Part shown: positions 45,150-55,198 of the stretch, piece after piece
Layout: each line of letters begins with the position of its first letter
Numbering within the stretch: position 1 is the first letter of the stretch
Notes under the pieces: generated by a model
The model's input: only the letters and a program-made list of their open reading frames with translations
What the model was told of the DNA's origin: nothing
Database searches by the model: none
NCBI RefSeq assembly: GCF_009827395.1
Contig: NZ_WTYX01000001.1
Coordinates: forward strand, 646,001 to 710,000
Reading direction: 5' to 3'
DNA length: 64,000 nt
Source: Pontixanthobacter aquaemixtae
GTDB lineage: Bacteria; Pseudomonadota; Alphaproteobacteria; Sphingomonadales; Sphingomonadaceae
Translations under genes and position numbers: made by a program

Positions 45150-46949
45150 ATGACCTTGCACGCCTATCGCACCCACAATTGTGCCGCCTTGACCAAGGCA
45201 AATGTCGGTGAAACCGTTCGTCTTTCGGGCTGGGTCCACCGCAAACGCGACCATGGCGGCGTTCTGTTCGTCGATTTGCGCGACCATTACGGCCTGACGC
45301 AGATTGTCGCGGACGAAGATTCGCCTGCTTTGCCAATTCTGGACGGGCTGCGTGTCGAGAGCGTGGTCACCATTGATGGTGAAGTGAAGGCGCGCGCTGG
45401 CGAAACGGTGAACGCCAATCTGCCAACCGGTGAGATCGAAGTTTTTGCGCGCGGCGTCGAAGTGCAATCGAAAGCCGATGAATTGCCGCTGCCGGTTGCA
45501 GGGGAGCAGGAATATCCGGAGGAAATCCGCCTGAAATACCGCTTCGTCGATCTGCGGCGCGAGACGATGCACAAGAACATCATGCTGCGCAGTCAGGTTA
45601 TTGCATCGATCCGCCGGCGCATGACCGATCAGGGTTTCAACGAAATCCAGACGCCCATTCTGGCGGCTTCAAGCCCGGAGGGCGCGCGCGACTATCTGGT
45701 GCCAAGCCGTCTGCATCCGGGCAGCTTTTATGCGCTTCCGCAAGCTCCGCAGATGTTCAAACAGCTGCTGATGGTTGGCGGTTTTGATCGCTATTTCCAG
45801 ATCGCGCCATGTTTTCGCGATGAAGATTTGCGCGCCGATCGCAGCCCCGAATTCTACCAGCTCGACTTGGAAATGAGCTTTGTGACGCAGGAAGACGTTT
45901 TCCAGGCGCTCGAACCTGTGCTCGCGGGCGTGTTTGAAGAATTTGCAGACGGAAAGAGCGTAACGCCAGCTGGTGAATTCCCTCGTATTCCATATAAGGA
46001 AGCGATGCTGAAATATGGCTCGGACAAGCCCGATTTGCGTAATCCGCTGCTGATTTCGGATGTCACCAGCCACTTTACCAAATCGGGCTTTGGCCTGTTC
46101 GAGAAGATTGTTGGCAGCGGCGGCGTGGTTCGCGTTGTGCCTGCGCCAAAAACCAACGAGAAAAGCCGTAAGTTCTTCGATGATATGAACAATTGGGCGC
46201 GCGGTGAAGGCTTTGCCGGGCTTGGTTATGTCACACGCAAAGGAGGCGAATTTGGCGGTCCGATTGCCAAAAACCATGGCCCTGATCTGATGGCAACGCT
46301 CTATGACGAGCTTGGACTTGGCGATGATGACGGCCTGTTCTTTGCTGCTGGCAAGGAGAAAGAGGCTGCCAAGCTGGCGGGCGCAGCGCGCACCCGTGTT
46401 GCCGAAGAACTCGACCTGATCGAGCAAGGCTGCTTCAAATTCTGCTGGATCGTCGATTTCCCGATGTTCGAATATGATGAAGAGCAGAAGAAGGTCGATT
46501 TCAGCCACAACCCGTTCTCGATGCCGCAAGGCGAGATGGAAGCGCTGGAAACGCAGGACCCGCTCGATATTCTGGCATGGCAATATGACATCGTCTGCAA
46601 TGGCTATGAGCTGTCCAGCGGCGCAATCCGGAACCACAAGCCGGAAATCATGTACAAAGCCTTTGAAATCGCTGGCTATGATAATACGACCGTCGATAAG
46701 GAATTCGGCGGCATGATCGAGGCGTTCAAGCTGGGCGCACCGCCGCATGGTGGTTCGGCGCCGGGTATCGACCGGATCGTAATGCTACTCGCCGATGAGC
46801 CCAACATTCGCGAAGTCATCGCATTCCCGCTCAACCAGAAAGCGCAGGATCTGATGATGGGCGCGCCAAGCAAAGTATCGAATGCTCAGCTGCGCGATGT
46901 CCATATCCGCGTGGTCGAACCGCCCAAGCCAGCTGGTGAACAGGGTTGA
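45150..46949 (+). CDS. aspS: Aspartyl-tRNA synthetase
   Basis: A 599-residue class IIb synthetase that charges tRNA-Asp (and tRNA-Asn if non-discriminating). An N-terminal OB-fold anticodon-binding domain (about 1-105) precedes the catalytic core with motif 2 around [18 protein letters not shown] and motif 3 GIDRIVMLL near the end, with a GAD insertion between them. Full length for the bacterial type. Whether it also makes Asp-tRNA-Asn cannot be told from the window. Confidence 0.97.
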   Translation: MTLHAYRTHNCAALTKANVGETVRLSGWVHRKRDHGGVLFVDLRDHYGLTQIVADEDSPALPILDGLRVESVVTIDGEVKARAGETVNANLPTGEIEVFARGVEVQSKADELPLPVAGEQEYPEEIRLKYRFVDLRRETMHKNIMLRSQVIASIRRRMTDQGFNEIQTPILAASSPEGARDYLVPSRLHPGSFYALPQAPQMFKQLLMVGGFDRYFQIAPCFRDEDLRADRSPEFYQLDLEMSFVTQEDVFQALEPVLAGVFEEFADGKSVTPAGEFPRIPYKEAMLKYGSDKPDLRNPLLISDVTSHFTKSGFGLFEKIVGSGGVVRVVPAPKTNEKSRKFFDDMNNWARGEGFAGLGYVTRKGGEFGGPIAKNHGPDLMATLYDELGLGDDDGLFFAAGKEKEAAKLAGAARTRVAEELDLIEQGCFKFCWIVDFPMFEYDEEQKKVDFSHNPFSMPQGEMEALETQDPLDILAWQYDIVCNGYELSSGAIRNHKPEIMYKAFEIAGYDNTTVDKEFGGMIEAFKLGAPPHGGSAPGIDRIVMLLADEPNIREVIAFPLNQKAQDLMMGAPSKVSNAQLRDVHIRVVEPPKPAGEQG

Positions 46950-47021
46950 ATCAAACATTCAGCGGTGATTAAACGCCCCCCGTTCAGTCGTTAGGCTGAG
47001 TGAAATTGGGGGAGGGAAAAC

Positions 47022-47963
47022 GTGAATCTTCGATTCTCGGCGAAATTGGCTTTTGTTTGCGGTTTAGCTTTGGGCGCAGGGGCAGTGGTCCCATCGGCTT
47101 CGGCAGAGACTTTGCCGGTCGCCGGGATTTATCCGGCGCAAAGCGATGCCGCCGCGGCGGTCAACACGATTGCGGTTGATAATTTTGGCGGTGACAAGGG
47201 TGCGTCGCTGAGTTTCGCGATCACCGACGCGCTGGAGGCTGCGGTGATTGAGGGCGAACCCTATTTCCGCCTTTATCCGACGCGTGGAGACGATGTGGAT
47301 GCGGTCCTGCGCGGTGCCGCCGGGCTGGAAGTGGTTGAGACCGAACTCGAAGCCAAAAAGGTCACCAAATGCGAAGAACGCGATGATGATCGCAAATGCA
47401 TCCGCGAAAAGGTGCGCTTCTACGACTGCTACGAGATTGCCGTCAGCGTCATGCCCGATGTGCGGCTGATCGCCAGAGACGGTGCTGAGCTGTATAGTAT
47501 GCGGGACCGGGTAACCAACAAAGAACGCCATTGCACCGATGATTATTCGGCTCCGTCGGTCGATACGATGGCGCAAAATCTGGTCGAGCAATATGCGGGC
47601 CGTGTCCGCTATGCTTTCGCCCCTTTTCATCGCAACGAACAAATCCGCATTCTGGAAAGCCGCAAGGGGTTGAGCCGCGAAGACGGGCGTGCGTTCAGAA
47701 ACGCTGTTCGGTTGACAAAGAGCGACATTCACGCGTCCTGCGAGGCGTTTTCCGCGCTTGAAGCGGCCAATCCGCAACATGTGTCAGTCCTGTTCAATGT
47801 GGGGCTGTGCGCCGAAGGGCAGGGTGAGCTGGAAACCGCAAAAGCCTATTACCGCAGGGCGCTGGAGGTTGAACCGGGCAAGGAATACCCCATATCGGGG
47901 CTGCGGCGGATTGCGGACCGGTATCGCGCTGATCGCCAGCTTGCCGCGCATTATGAAGAGTAG
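47022..47963 (+). CDS. Secreted TPR-containing protein of unknown function
   Basis: A 313-residue protein with a signal peptide (cleavage near ASA, about residue 28). The middle region contains three closely spaced Cys residues (KCEERDDDRKC and FYDCYE) and the C-terminal third has a TPR-type helical pair (VLFNVGLCAEGQGELETAKA, YYRRALEVEP). The start is a GTG preceded by GGGGGAGGG. It resembles envelope proteins that sum component scores, but I recognise no family and assign no role. Confidence 0.7.
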   Translation: MNLRFSAKLAFVCGLALGAGAVVPSASAETLPVAGIYPAQSDAAAAVNTIAVDNFGGDKGASLSFAITDALEAAVIEGEPYFRLYPTRGDDVDAVLRGAAGLEVVETELEAKKVTKCEERDDDRKCIREKVRFYDCYEIAVSVMPDVRLIARDGAELYSMRDRVTNKERHCTDDYSAPSVDTMAQNLVEQYAGRVRYAFAPFHRNEQIRILESRKGLSREDGRAFRNAVRLTKSDIHASCEAFSALEAANPQHVSVLFNVGLCAEGQGELETAKAYYRRALEVEPGKEYPISGLRRIADRYRADRQLAAHYEE

Positions 47964-48051
47964 GGAATGCGAACGTATCCCTCTTGCCACAAGGCCCGCT
48001 GTTCACTAGGGCGACAGGAAAGTTTCTAACCCCCAAATCGAGAGGGAAAAT

Positions 48052-48288
48052 ATGTCCGATACTCCAGATCGCGTTTCTAAGATTGTTGTCGAGCACCTAG
48101 GTGTCGAAGCCGACAAGGTAACTCAGGAAGCGAGTTTCATCGATGATCTTGGCGCAGACAGCCTCGACATTGTCGAGCTGGTCATGGCGTTCGAAGAAGA
48201 ATTCGGCGTGGAAATTCCAGACGATGCGGCTGAAAAGATCGCAACCGTCGGCGATGCTACGAAGTACATCGAAGAGCACAAGGGCTAA
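48052..48288 (+). CDS. acpP: Acyl carrier protein
   Basis: A 78-residue acidic carrier for fatty acid synthesis. The phosphopantetheine attachment site is Ser37 in [17 protein letters not shown] precedes the ATG. It is the first of the acpP-fabF pair but is separated by a terminator, which should allow far more AcpP transcript than FabF transcript. FabZ (22515-22994) and the KAS III enzyme (7340-8470) act in the same pathway. Confidence 0.98.
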   Translation: MSDTPDRVSKIVVEHLGVEADKVTQEASFIDDLGADSLDIVELVMAFEEEFGVEIPDDAAEKIATVGDATKYIEEHKG

Positions 48289-48360
48289 GCCCGGATCCCG
48301 CTACGCTCGCCCGATACCAGTCTAGCTGGGCTTGTCTTGCAGGCGGCTAGCGGGAAATTG

Positions 48361-48401
48361 ACAGGCTCGACCCTTAGTAGGGCCGGGCCTGTTGTTTTTT
48401 T
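48361..48401 (+). terminator. Intrinsic terminator between acpP and fabF
   Basis: Stem ACAGGCTCGACCC (48361-48373)/GGGCCGGGCCTGT (48380-48392) with one mismatch and one wobble, followed by about ten T. It allows only partial read-through into fabF. Confidence 0.85.
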
Positions 48402-48431
48402 AAAGCCCGATTAGGTTCTTTGGAGAAGATA

Positions 48432-49691
48432 ATGCGTCGTGTCGTCGTAACCGGACTTGGCCTAGTGACCCCGCTGGGGGCAGACGTCGAAACCTCTTGG
48501 GCGAATATCCTCGCCAGCAAGAGCGGTGCAGGACAGATCACCAAATTCGATACAGAAGGCCACAAATGCACCATCGCGTGCGAAGTGAAGCCCAAAGATC
48601 ACGAATATGGCTTTGATCCCGACAAGCGCGTCGATCACAAGGTCCAGCGGCAGGTCGATCCTTTCATCGTATTCGGCATCGATGCGGCTGGGCAGGCGCT
48701 CGAGGATGCCGGACTTGAGGAAATGGATGAAGCAACGAGGTTTCGCGCCGGTTGCTCCATCGGTTCGGGTATCGGCGGCCTACCGGGTATCGAAAGCGAG
48801 TCGCTGGTGCTGCGCGATCGCGGGCCTGGGCGGGTCAGCCCGCATTTTGTCCACGGGCGGCTTATCAATCTGATTTCGGGCCAGGTTTCGATCAAATATG
48901 GCCTGATGGGCCCCAACCATGCGGTTGTAACTGCTTGTTCAACCGGCGCGCACTCGATTGGTGACGCGGCGCGGATGATCCGCGATGACGATGCCGATAT
49001 CATGCTCGCCGGGGGCGCAGAGGCGACCATTTGCCCGATTGGCATTGCCGGTTTTGCTCAGGCGCGCGCGCTCAATATGAGCATGAATGACCGGCCTGAA
49101 GAGGCCAGCCGCCCCTATGACAAGGACCGCGACGGTTTTGTAATGGGCGAGGGCGCGGGTGTTGTCGTGCTCGAGGAATATGAGCACGCCAAGGCGCGCG
49201 GCGCGAAAATCTACGCCGAAGTGGTCGGCTATGGTCTGTCGGGCGATGCCCACCACGTAACCGCGCCGCATCCCGAAGGATCGGGGGCATACCGGTCGAT
49301 GGAAATGGCATTGAAAAAGGCCGGTCTTACGCCTGCTGACATTGATTACATCAATGCGCATGGCACATCGACGATGGCTGATACGATTGAGCTGGGTTCG
49401 GTCAAACAGCTGTTTGGCGATGCTATTGGCGGCGTGTCGATGAGCTCGACCAAATCAGCCATTGGCCATTTGTTGGGCGGCGCAGGCGCGGTCGAGGCGA
49501 TTTTCTGTATTCTGGCGCTGCGCGACCAGATTGTCCCGCCAACGCTCAATCTGCACAATCCTGACGAAGGCACCGATGGCGTCGATCTGGTGCCGCTGGT
49601 GGCGAAAAAACGCGAAGTCAAAGCCGTTCTGAACAACAGCTTCGGCTTTGGCGGTACCAACGCCAGCCTGGTGATGACGAAAGTCGATTGA
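48432..49691 (+). CDS. fabF: 3-oxoacyl-ACP synthase II
   Basis: Elongating condensing enzyme of fatty acid synthesis, 419 residues. The catalytic Cys169 lies in TACSTGAHSI; the two histidines are in NAHGTSTMA and SAIGHLLGGAG. GGAGA stands before the ATG at 48432. The stop TGA overlaps the next gene's TTG/ATG region, and mltG follows after two bases. A full-length housekeeping gene. Confidence 0.97.
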   Translation: MRRVVVTGLGLVTPLGADVETSWANILASKSGAGQITKFDTEGHKCTIACEVKPKDHEYGFDPDKRVDHKVQRQVDPFIVFGIDAAGQALEDAGLEEMDEATRFRAGCSIGSGIGGLPGIESESLVLRDRGPGRVSPHFVHGRLINLISGQVSIKYGLMGPNHAVVTACSTGAHSIGDAARMIRDDDADIMLAGGAEATICPIGIAGFAQARALNMSMNDRPEEASRPYDKDRDGFVMGEGAGVVVLEEYEHAKARGAKIYAEVVGYGLSGDAHHVTAPHPEGSGAYRSMEMALKKAGLTPADIDYINAHGTSTMADTIELGSVKQLFGDAIGGVSMSSTKSAIGHLLGGAGAVEAIFCILALRDQIVPPTLNLHNPDEGTDGVDLVPLVAKKREVKAVLNNSFGFGGTNASLVMTKVD

Positions 49692-49693
49692 CG

Positions 49694-50665
49694 ATGCGCC
49701 GGATAGGCCTGCTGCTCGTTGGTATTGCGGTTCTGCTCGGGGTTGCGGGGGCAGGGTGGCTTGCCGCCGGTTGGTACACCGCATCTTCGATAGACAAGGA
49801 TTCGCGCTTCGTTGTGTCATCGGGGTCGACTTTGACCTCGGTTGCGCGCCAGCTGGAGGAAGGCGGCCATATTGCATCGGCCGATGCCTTCCTGCTGCGC
49901 GCGAAGATCCTGGGCGGCGGCGATCCGGTTCAGGCGGGTGAATTCATGCTGCCCGCGGGGATCAGCCCGGCGCGGATTCTGGAAACTTTCCAGACGGGGG
50001 ATGTGATCCGCCGTTTTGTCACCATTCCGGAAGGTATGCCTTCGATTATGGTGCACGAACGGCTGATGGCAGAGCCATTGCTCACCGGCGAAATCCCCGT
50101 TCCCGAAGAAGGTTCAATCCTTCCCGACACCTATGATTTTGAGCGCGGGGAAGACCGCACGAAAGTGCTCGCCCGGATGCAGGTTGCGATGCGCAATTTC
50201 CTCGCCGAAGCATGGCCGAAGCGCAAATCGGACATAGCGGTGAATTCACCCGAAGACGCAGTTATTCTTGCTTCGATTGTCGAGAAAGAAACGGGTGTTT
50301 CTTCGGAAAGACAAATGGTTGCGGGGCTTTATTCGAACCGTGTAAAGCAGGGAATGCTGCTTCAGGCAGACCCGACCATCATCTATCCGATCACCCGGGG
50401 AAAACCGCTCGGCAGGCGCATCAGGCAGTCCGAAATCGCAGCGATCAACGATTATAATACCTACACGATGACCGGTCTGCCCAAGGGGCCGATTACCAAT
50501 CCGGGGCGCGCTTCGATCGAAGCGGTGCTTGACCCGGCCAAAACCAGCGCGCTGTTCATGGTCGCCGATGGCAAAGGCGGACATGTTTTTGCCGATACTC
50601 TGGAAGAGCATAACGCCAATGTGGATCGCTGGTTTGCGCTGCGGCGCGAACGCGGCGAGATGTGA
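49694..50665 (+). CDS. mltG: Endolytic murein transglycosylase MltG
   Basis: A 323-residue inner-membrane-anchored enzyme that cuts nascent glycan strands in peptidoglycan synthesis. An N-terminal membrane helix (about 3-22) is followed by a LysM-like subdomain and the YceG catalytic domain with the family signature ILASIVEKETG (catalytic Glu) and YNTYTMTGLPKGPITNPG near the end. The ATG at 49694 lies three bases past the fabF stop; a TTG two codons upstream is possible. Its neighbourhood (fabF-mltG) is common in proteobacteria. Confidence 0.94.
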   Translation: MRRIGLLLVGIAVLLGVAGAGWLAAGWYTASSIDKDSRFVVSSGSTLTSVARQLEEGGHIASADAFLLRAKILGGGDPVQAGEFMLPAGISPARILETFQTGDVIRRFVTIPEGMPSIMVHERLMAEPLLTGEIPVPEEGSILPDTYDFERGEDRTKVLARMQVAMRNFLAEAWPKRKSDIAVNSPEDAVILASIVEKETGVSSERQMVAGLYSNRVKQGMLLQADPTIIYPITRGKPLGRRIRQSEIAAINDYNTYTMTGLPKGPITNPGRASIEAVLDPAKTSALFMVADGKGGHVFADTLEEHNANVDRWFALRRERGEM

Positions 50666-50737
50666 TCGCGCATCGCCGATGCCCCGTTCATAATCACTGC
50701 AGAGCTGCCGCCCGATCTGGCAGGCTGGGCCACACGA

Positions 50738-51184
50738 TTGCGCACACAGCATTTTCCGCCCGAACGGAACCATTTGTCTGCTCATGTCACGCTATTCCAC
50801 GCTTTGCCGCTATCGGCTGGGTCAGAGATCAAAGCGGCGCTGGCGGCCGAAGCGGCGCAACATGCACCCGTTGAGGCGCAGCTTGAGGGGATAATGTCAC
50901 TGGGGCGGGGGACCGCGCTGAAACTGACCAGCCCGGCCATGCTGGGCATCTGGCAAGATCTGGCAGACAGGTTCTTCGGGCTGCTTACCCCGCAAGACAC
51001 CCACCGGCCGCGGCTTCATGTAACCATCCAGAACAAGGTCAGTCCGCAAGAAGCCAAAGCGCTGCAGGCAAAGCTTACCCCCACCATTGAACCGCGCGCT
51101 TTCCGCTTTGCCGGGCTATCGCTTCATATCTACAGAAATGGCCCGTGGGAGCATGTTCGGACCTATCCGTTCCGCGGGCGATAG
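50738..51184 (+). CDS. 2'-5' RNA ligase/cyclic phosphodiesterase-like (LigT/ThpR), start unclear
   Basis: A 2H-phosphoesterase with both catalytic His-x-Thr motifs, HVTLF and HVTIQ, about 85 residues apart. The family hydrolyses or joins 2'-5' RNA bonds. The annotated start is a TTG at 50738 (148 residues), but the frame is open and family-like further upstream to just after the mltG stop (residues reading FIITAELPPDLAGWA). No ATG, GTG or TTG lies there in frame, so the real start may be a rare codon or the upstream sequence may have been altered. The gene follows mltG in the same frame. Confidence 0.75.
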   Translation: MRTQHFPPERNHLSAHVTLFHALPLSAGSEIKAALAAEAAQHAPVEAQLEGIMSLGRGTALKLTSPAMLGIWQDLADRFFGLLTPQDTHRPRLHVTIQNKVSPQEAKALQAKLTPTIEPRAFRFAGLSLHIYRNGPWEHVRTYPFRGR

Positions 51185-51298
51185 GGACGAATGCACGGCG
51201 CGTTCGCCTTTGCTGTTGACCAAGTCACGAGGCAGCCCTAAATGCGCCGCCTGCGATGGCAATATACGCCTCGCTGCCTCACAACAGGCCTCGCATGG

Positions 51299-51375
51299 GG
51301 CGGAGTAGCTCAGCTGGTTAGAGCAGCGGAATCATAATCCGCGTGTCGGGGGTTCGAGTCCCTCCTCCGCTACCA
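51299..51375 (+). tRNA. tRNA-Met, elongator (anticodon CAT)
   Basis: Acceptor GGCGGAG (51299-51305) pairs with CTCCGCT (51365-51371; a terminal G-U pair), discriminator A, CCA encoded at 51373-51375. Anticodon CAT at 51333-51335 in stem GCGGA/TCCGC. The G1 start and lack of a C1:A72 mismatch rule out the initiator; the body matches the alphaproteobacterial elongator rather than tRNA-Ile2. Confidence 0.93.
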
Positions 51376-51528
51376 GGCCGCATGACGGCCTTTCCGAAAT
51401 TTCAGGCAACAGCGCTGCTACCTTTGGCGCCTTTCGCTGCGGGAATTCCGCGCGCTGTGTTCTGCGCGGCAGAATCGATGGCCATACCGAAAATTCTAAA
51501 ACGTGGTATGCTCCCTCGACAATAGACG

Positions 51529-51545
51529 ATTCGCTAAAAGCGAAT
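51529..51545. promoter_or_regulatory. Palindrome upstream of the first carboxylesterase
   Basis: ATTCGCT-AAA-AGCGAAT, perfect 7-base arms, 21 bases before the ATG and just before the ribosome site GGGAGGAG. This is a good candidate for a repressor operator of the esterase gene or a hairpin in its leader. The regulator is unknown. Confidence 0.4.
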
Positions 51546-51566
51546 TGCGCAGGGAGGAGATATCTG

Positions 51567-53186
51567 ATGGCAAGCAGTTTCAATATGACGCGGCGCGGCG
51601 CGATCGGCGCGGGGGCGGCTTCGCTAATCGCGGCGAGCTCGGGATCGGCATTTGCTTCGGACCTGTTTCCGGTGGTCGAGACAACAAATGGTAAGCTGCG
51701 CGGGGCCAAACCTGCCGACGTCGCCAAATTTATCGGGGTTCGTTACGGCGCGCCCACCGGCGGGCGCAACCGCTTTATGCCGCCGCAACCGGTTGAGCCG
51801 TGGAGCGGCATCCGCGACGCGTTGCAATATTCCGATGTTACGCCGCAAGTGCCGGCGGATCGGCGCAGCCCCTATGCTGACCTTATCCAGTTCGACATTC
51901 AGCCCGCGGGTATCGGTGAAGATTGCCTTGCTCTGAATCTGTGGTCGCCAGACCTTTCGCCATCGGCAAAGCTGCCCGTCATTGTCACGCTGCACGGCGG
52001 CGGGTTCTATGGCGGGTCGGGCAACAATGTCGGCATGGACGGGGAATCGCAGGCCCGGCACGGAAAATGCGTCGTTATTGCGGTCAACCATCGGCTGGGT
52101 GCTTTCGGCTTCCTGCATCTGGCTGAGGCTGGCGGATCAGACTTCGCATCATCGGGAACGGTCGGAATGCAGGATCTTGTCGCTGCACTGCAATGGATAC
52201 GCGACAATGTTGCGCAGTTTGGCGGCGATCCTGATCGGGTGCTTGTTTACGGCCAGTCCGGGGGCGGAGCGAAGACGAGCAGCCTTCTTGCAATGCCTTC
52301 CGCGAAAGGATTGATGCACCGCGCCGGCGTGATGAGCGGATCTGCCTTGCGCCTGATGCCCGAAGAGATCGCCAATCGCCGTGCAGCCGAACTGATGAAG
52401 GCGCTCGACATTACCGATGTTCGCAAATTGCAGGAACTGCCTTTCCTTGCCATTCTCGAGGCGCAAGCGGCTGCGGAGGCAGCGGCGCGAGCCAAAGGCG
52501 AAGCGCCCGGCAGTTTTGCTCCGGTGGTCGAGGGGAATATCATCCCGCGCCATCCATTCGACCCTGACGCGCCCGATATATCCGCCGATATTCCGATGAT
52601 CGTTTCCACCGCTTTGGATGAGCGCGCTTACCGCATGCTCGATTTTGCGATGGATGATGCCGGATTGCTGGCCTTTGCGCGTGAGCGGGTTGGCGAAGAC
52701 GCAGCCAAGGCGGTCGAGATGTACCGGAGCGAAGATCCCGATGCGAAACCGTTCCTGCTGGCCGCGCGGATGGACAGCGACCGGACTTTCAGACCCGGCG
52801 CATTCGCGATGGCGGAGCGAAAGGCAGCCAAGGGGGCTGCGCCGGTGTGGACATATCTATGGACATGGCCAAGCCCGGCGATGGGCGGAATATTCGGCGC
52901 TGTGCATGGTATCGACGTGGGCCCGGGGCTTCGTTCGCTGCGGTCCGGCTTGAACGGATCGGGACCGGATGCGCGCAAGATGGGCGCGCGAGCGGGGTCC
53001 ATCTGGTCAACCTTCGCGGCGACAGGCAATCCCAACAACGATTTGCTGCCCGAATGGCCGGCTTACACGCAGGAACGGCGTGCCACATTGATCATGGATA
53101 GCGAGCCCGAAATCGTCGATGATCCCCGCCGCGAAATCCGCGAATTCTGGTCGAAATTTGCTGCGGGCGGGATGACCGCTGAATAG
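51567..53186 (+). CDS. Secreted type B carboxylesterase (Tat-type signal)
   Basis: A 539-residue carboxylesterase/lipase-family hydrolase. The N-terminus has a twin-arginine-like signal ([17 protein letters not shown], cleavage near AFA, residue 30), so it probably folds before export to the periplasm. The oxyanion motif HGGGF is at 143-147 and the nucleophile elbow GQSGGG gives Ser231. A likely acid lies in [10 protein letters not shown] and the catalytic His in GAVHGID near residue 450. GGGAGGA precedes the ATG. The substrate is unknown. It stands alone, converging on the VOC-SDR operon. Confidence 0.93.
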   Translation: MASSFNMTRRGAIGAGAASLIAASSGSAFASDLFPVVETTNGKLRGAKPADVAKFIGVRYGAPTGGRNRFMPPQPVEPWSGIRDALQYSDVTPQVPADRRSPYADLIQFDIQPAGIGEDCLALNLWSPDLSPSAKLPVIVTLHGGGFYGGSGNNVGMDGESQARHGKCVVIAVNHRLGAFGFLHLAEAGGSDFASSGTVGMQDLVAALQWIRDNVAQFGGDPDRVLVYGQSGGGAKTSSLLAMPSAKGLMHRAGVMSGSALRLMPEEIANRRAAELMKALDITDVRKLQELPFLAILEAQAAAEAAARAKGEAPGSFAPVVEGNIIPRHPFDPDAPDISADIPMIVSTALDERAYRMLDFAMDDAGLLAFARERVGEDAAKAVEMYRSEDPDAKPFLLAARMDSDRTFRPGAFAMAERKAAKGAAPVWTYLWTWPSPAMGGIFGAVHGIDVGPGLRSLRSGLNGSGPDARKMGARAGSIWSTFAATGNPNNDLLPEWPAYTQERRATLIMDSEPEIVDDPRREIREFWSKFAAGGMTAE

Positions 53187-53208
53187 CAGGCCATTTGGCT
53201 TTTGCCGA

Positions 53209-53595
53209 TTAGCCCATTTGCATCATTTCGATCTCGTGCCCCTCGGGTGTTTTCACGAAAGCAATGCGGGCTTTGCCAAAGTTCACAATCTCGCCGCGCG
53301 GACTGGCCCCGGCGGCGATGGCGCGTGCACGGTCGCTTTCAACGTCGCGGGAAATCAGGCCCACCGGCCCCCATCCATTTCCGATCTCGATCGCGCGGCC
53401 GTCTTTCCAGTGGAACAGCACGATGGTTGCAGATCCCTTCTTTCCGGCCATCATATGTTCGCGGAATTCGGGCGTATCGACCGTGTCGACATGCGTCATG
53501 TCAAAGCCTTTAGCGAAGAACCGTGTCATCGCGTCAATATCGCGCACGGTCAGCTTGACGAAGGTGAAAAGGGCGGGGTTTGTTTGTTCAGTCAT
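53209..53595 (-). CDS. VOC-superfamily (glyoxalase-fold) protein
   Basis: A 128-residue single-domain protein with the vicinal oxygen chelate fold: FTFVKLTVRDIDAMTRFFAKGF at the start and FVKTPEGHEIEMMQ at the end, which hold the likely metal ligands (an early His is replaced by Lys/Thr). Such proteins act as lyases, epimerases or ring-cleavage enzymes, or as binding proteins. It is the last gene of the five-gene minus-strand operon; GAGGA precedes the ATG at 53595. Confidence 0.83.
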   Translation of the reverse strand: MTEQTNPALFTFVKLTVRDIDAMTRFFAKGFDMTHVDTVDTPEFREHMMAGKKGSATIVLFHWKDGRAIEIGNGWGPVGLISRDVESDRARAIAAGASPRGEIVNFGKARIAFVKTPEGHEIEMMQMG

Positions 53596-53603
53596 TGTGG
53601 TCC

Positions 53604-54416
53604 TCAAGAGCTGGGGCGTTTGGGATCGCCCGGCGGGCGCGATGTCGGGTGCGAGCTGGAAAGGCCGCCATCAATGGCAAGTGCCTGTCCGTTGACGTAG
53701 CTTGCTTCTTCGCTGGCCAGGAACAGTGCGGCGGCTGCAATTTCGTGCGGCTCGCCGCCGCGCAGCATGGGATTGAGCTGACCGATCCGGTGTTCTTTGC
53801 CGGCGGCGCGCGCACCGTCATACATCGGCTTGGTCATGCCGGTTTCGGTCAGGCCGGGCAGCACTGCGTTGACGCGCACACCGGTACCGGCAAGCTGCTG
53901 CGCCGCGGTTTGCACCAGATTGATAACGCCAGCCTTGCTGGCAGAATATTGCGCGGGCCCGGCGCCCGAACGCAAACCGGCGACAGAGGCCGTGCACACG
54001 ATGGCGCCGCCTCCCGATTCCTGAATGATGGGTGCGGCGTGTTTGACCGCGAGGAAGGGGCCGATCAGATTGACCCGCAATACTTCGGTCCAATCGTCGG
54101 GCGTTGCATCGAAGAAGCCGCCGCGGACGCCCCCGGTAATTCCGGCATTGGCGAACATGACATGCAGGCCGCCATAAGTGGCCTGTGCTGCTTTCACGAG
54201 AGCTTCGACATCGCTTTCGCTCCCCGCATCGCCCGCTATTGCGGTGGCGCGGCCGCCGGCTTCGTTGATCCTTCCTGCAACCTCATGGACCGCATCGGTG
54301 CGGTCGAACGCGATGACATTTGCCCCTTCTTTGGAGAAGAGCAGGGCGCTCGCTTTGCCGATGCCGGAAGCGGCACCTGTAATGATTGCAGTCTTGTTGT
54401 GCAGGCGGCCGGTCAT
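53604..54416 (-). CDS. Short-chain dehydrogenase/reductase
   Basis: A 270-residue classical SDR, an NAD(P)-dependent oxidoreductase of alcohol or keto groups. The cofactor motif TGAASGIG is at 14-21, NAG in the middle, and the catalytic Ser-Tyr-Lys appears in CTASVAG and YSASKAG. Its start overlaps the stop of the SDR gene upstream by four bases, so the two are co-translated. Substrate unknown. The acidic residue after the glycine motif suggests a preference for NAD. Confidence 0.92.
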   Translation of the reverse strand: MTGRLHNKTAIITGAASGIGKASALLFSKEGANVIAFDRTDAVHEVAGRINEAGGRATAIAGDAGSESDVEALVKAAQATYGGLHVMFANAGITGGVRGGFFDATPDDWTEVLRVNLIGPFLAVKHAAPIIQESGGGAIVCTASVAGLRSGAGPAQYSASKAGVINLVQTAAQQLAGTGVRVNAVLPGLTETGMTKPMYDGARAAGKEHRIGQLNPMLRGGEPHEIAAAALFLASEEASYVNGQALAIDGGLSSSHPTSRPPGDPKRPSS

Positions 54417-55177
54417 ATCGTCGATCCTCCGTCAACCACGACCATCTGGCCCGTGGTCCATTTTGCGGCTGGTGAAGCAAGATATACGGCGGCGCCTGCG
54501 ATGTCGCCAGGCTCGCCAATTCTGCGCATTGGCAAGCGCGCTTCGGCGGCGGCGAGGGCTTTGGGGTTCTCCCACAAGGCGCGGGCGAAATCGGTTTTGA
54601 CAAGGCCGGGCGCGATTGCGTTCACGCGAACACCATGCTGCCCGTTTTCGACCGCGTAATTTCGCACCAGCTGGAAATCTGCCGCTTTCGAAACATTATA
54701 AGCGCCAATCGTGGATGTTCCGCGAAGTCCGCCGATCGAACTGACTACGATGATCGCACCATCGCCCTTTTTGCGCATGTCGGGCAGGGCATGTTGGATC
54801 AACCAGTGGTTGGAGAGGATATTGTTGTCGAGCACTTTGCGGAATTGCTCGTCCTCGATCCCGTCCATCGAGCCGTAATAGGGGTTGGTCGCCGCGTTGC
54901 AGACGAGGATGTCGACCGGGCCGAGCGCTTCACGAGTGCGCTCAAAAAGGTCCGCGAGCTGAGCCTTGTCGGAAATGCTGGCCGCGATGGCGATTGCACT
55001 GCCATCGCCGTGTTCGGCGTTGATCGCCGCCGCGACTTCATCGCATACCTCTTGCTTGCGGCTGGAAATCACGACCCGCGCGCCTTGAGACGCCAGTTCC
55101 TCGGCAATGGCCTTCCCGATTCCTTTGCTCGATCCGGTTACGATGGCGACCTTTCCGGTCAGGTCAAAAAGCGACAT
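54413..55177 (-). CDS. Short-chain dehydrogenase/reductase
   Basis: A 254-residue classical SDR with TGSSKGIG near residue 15, NAAT around residue 90 and the Ser-Tyr-Lys triad in VSSIGGLRG and YNVSKAA. An Arg after the Gly motif (SSRKQE) may favour NADP. GAGGGAGAG precedes the ATG at 55177, which starts the [11 protein letters not shown] sequence. It overlaps the next SDR by four bases and lies 21 bases after the phosphotransferase-fold gene. Confidence 0.93.
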   Translation of the reverse strand: MSLFDLTGKVAIVTGSSKGIGKAIAEELASQGARVVISSRKQEVCDEVAAAINAEHGDGSAIAIAASISDKAQLADLFERTREALGPVDILVCNAATNPYYGSMDGIEDEQFRKVLDNNILSNHWLIQHALPDMRKKGDGAIIVVSSIGGLRGTSTIGAYNVSKAADFQLVRNYAVENGQHGVRVNAIAPGLVKTDFARALWENPKALAAAEARLPMRRIGEPGDIAGAAVYLASPAAKWTTGQMVVVDGGSTI

Positions 55178-55198
55178 TGGTCTCTCCCTCAAACAGTT

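Noticed and set aside
50660-50668. Selenocysteine or programmed read-through joining MltG and the RNA ligase-like protein
   Set aside because: There is no SECIS-like hairpin evident right after the TGA, and MltG and 2H ligases are not known as fusions; a start-codon problem is simpler.
53580-54659. A 359-codon plus-strand frame across two SDR genes
   Set aside because: The minus-strand SDRs have full cofactor and catalytic motifs and overlapping start/stop signals; the plus frame is a shadow.
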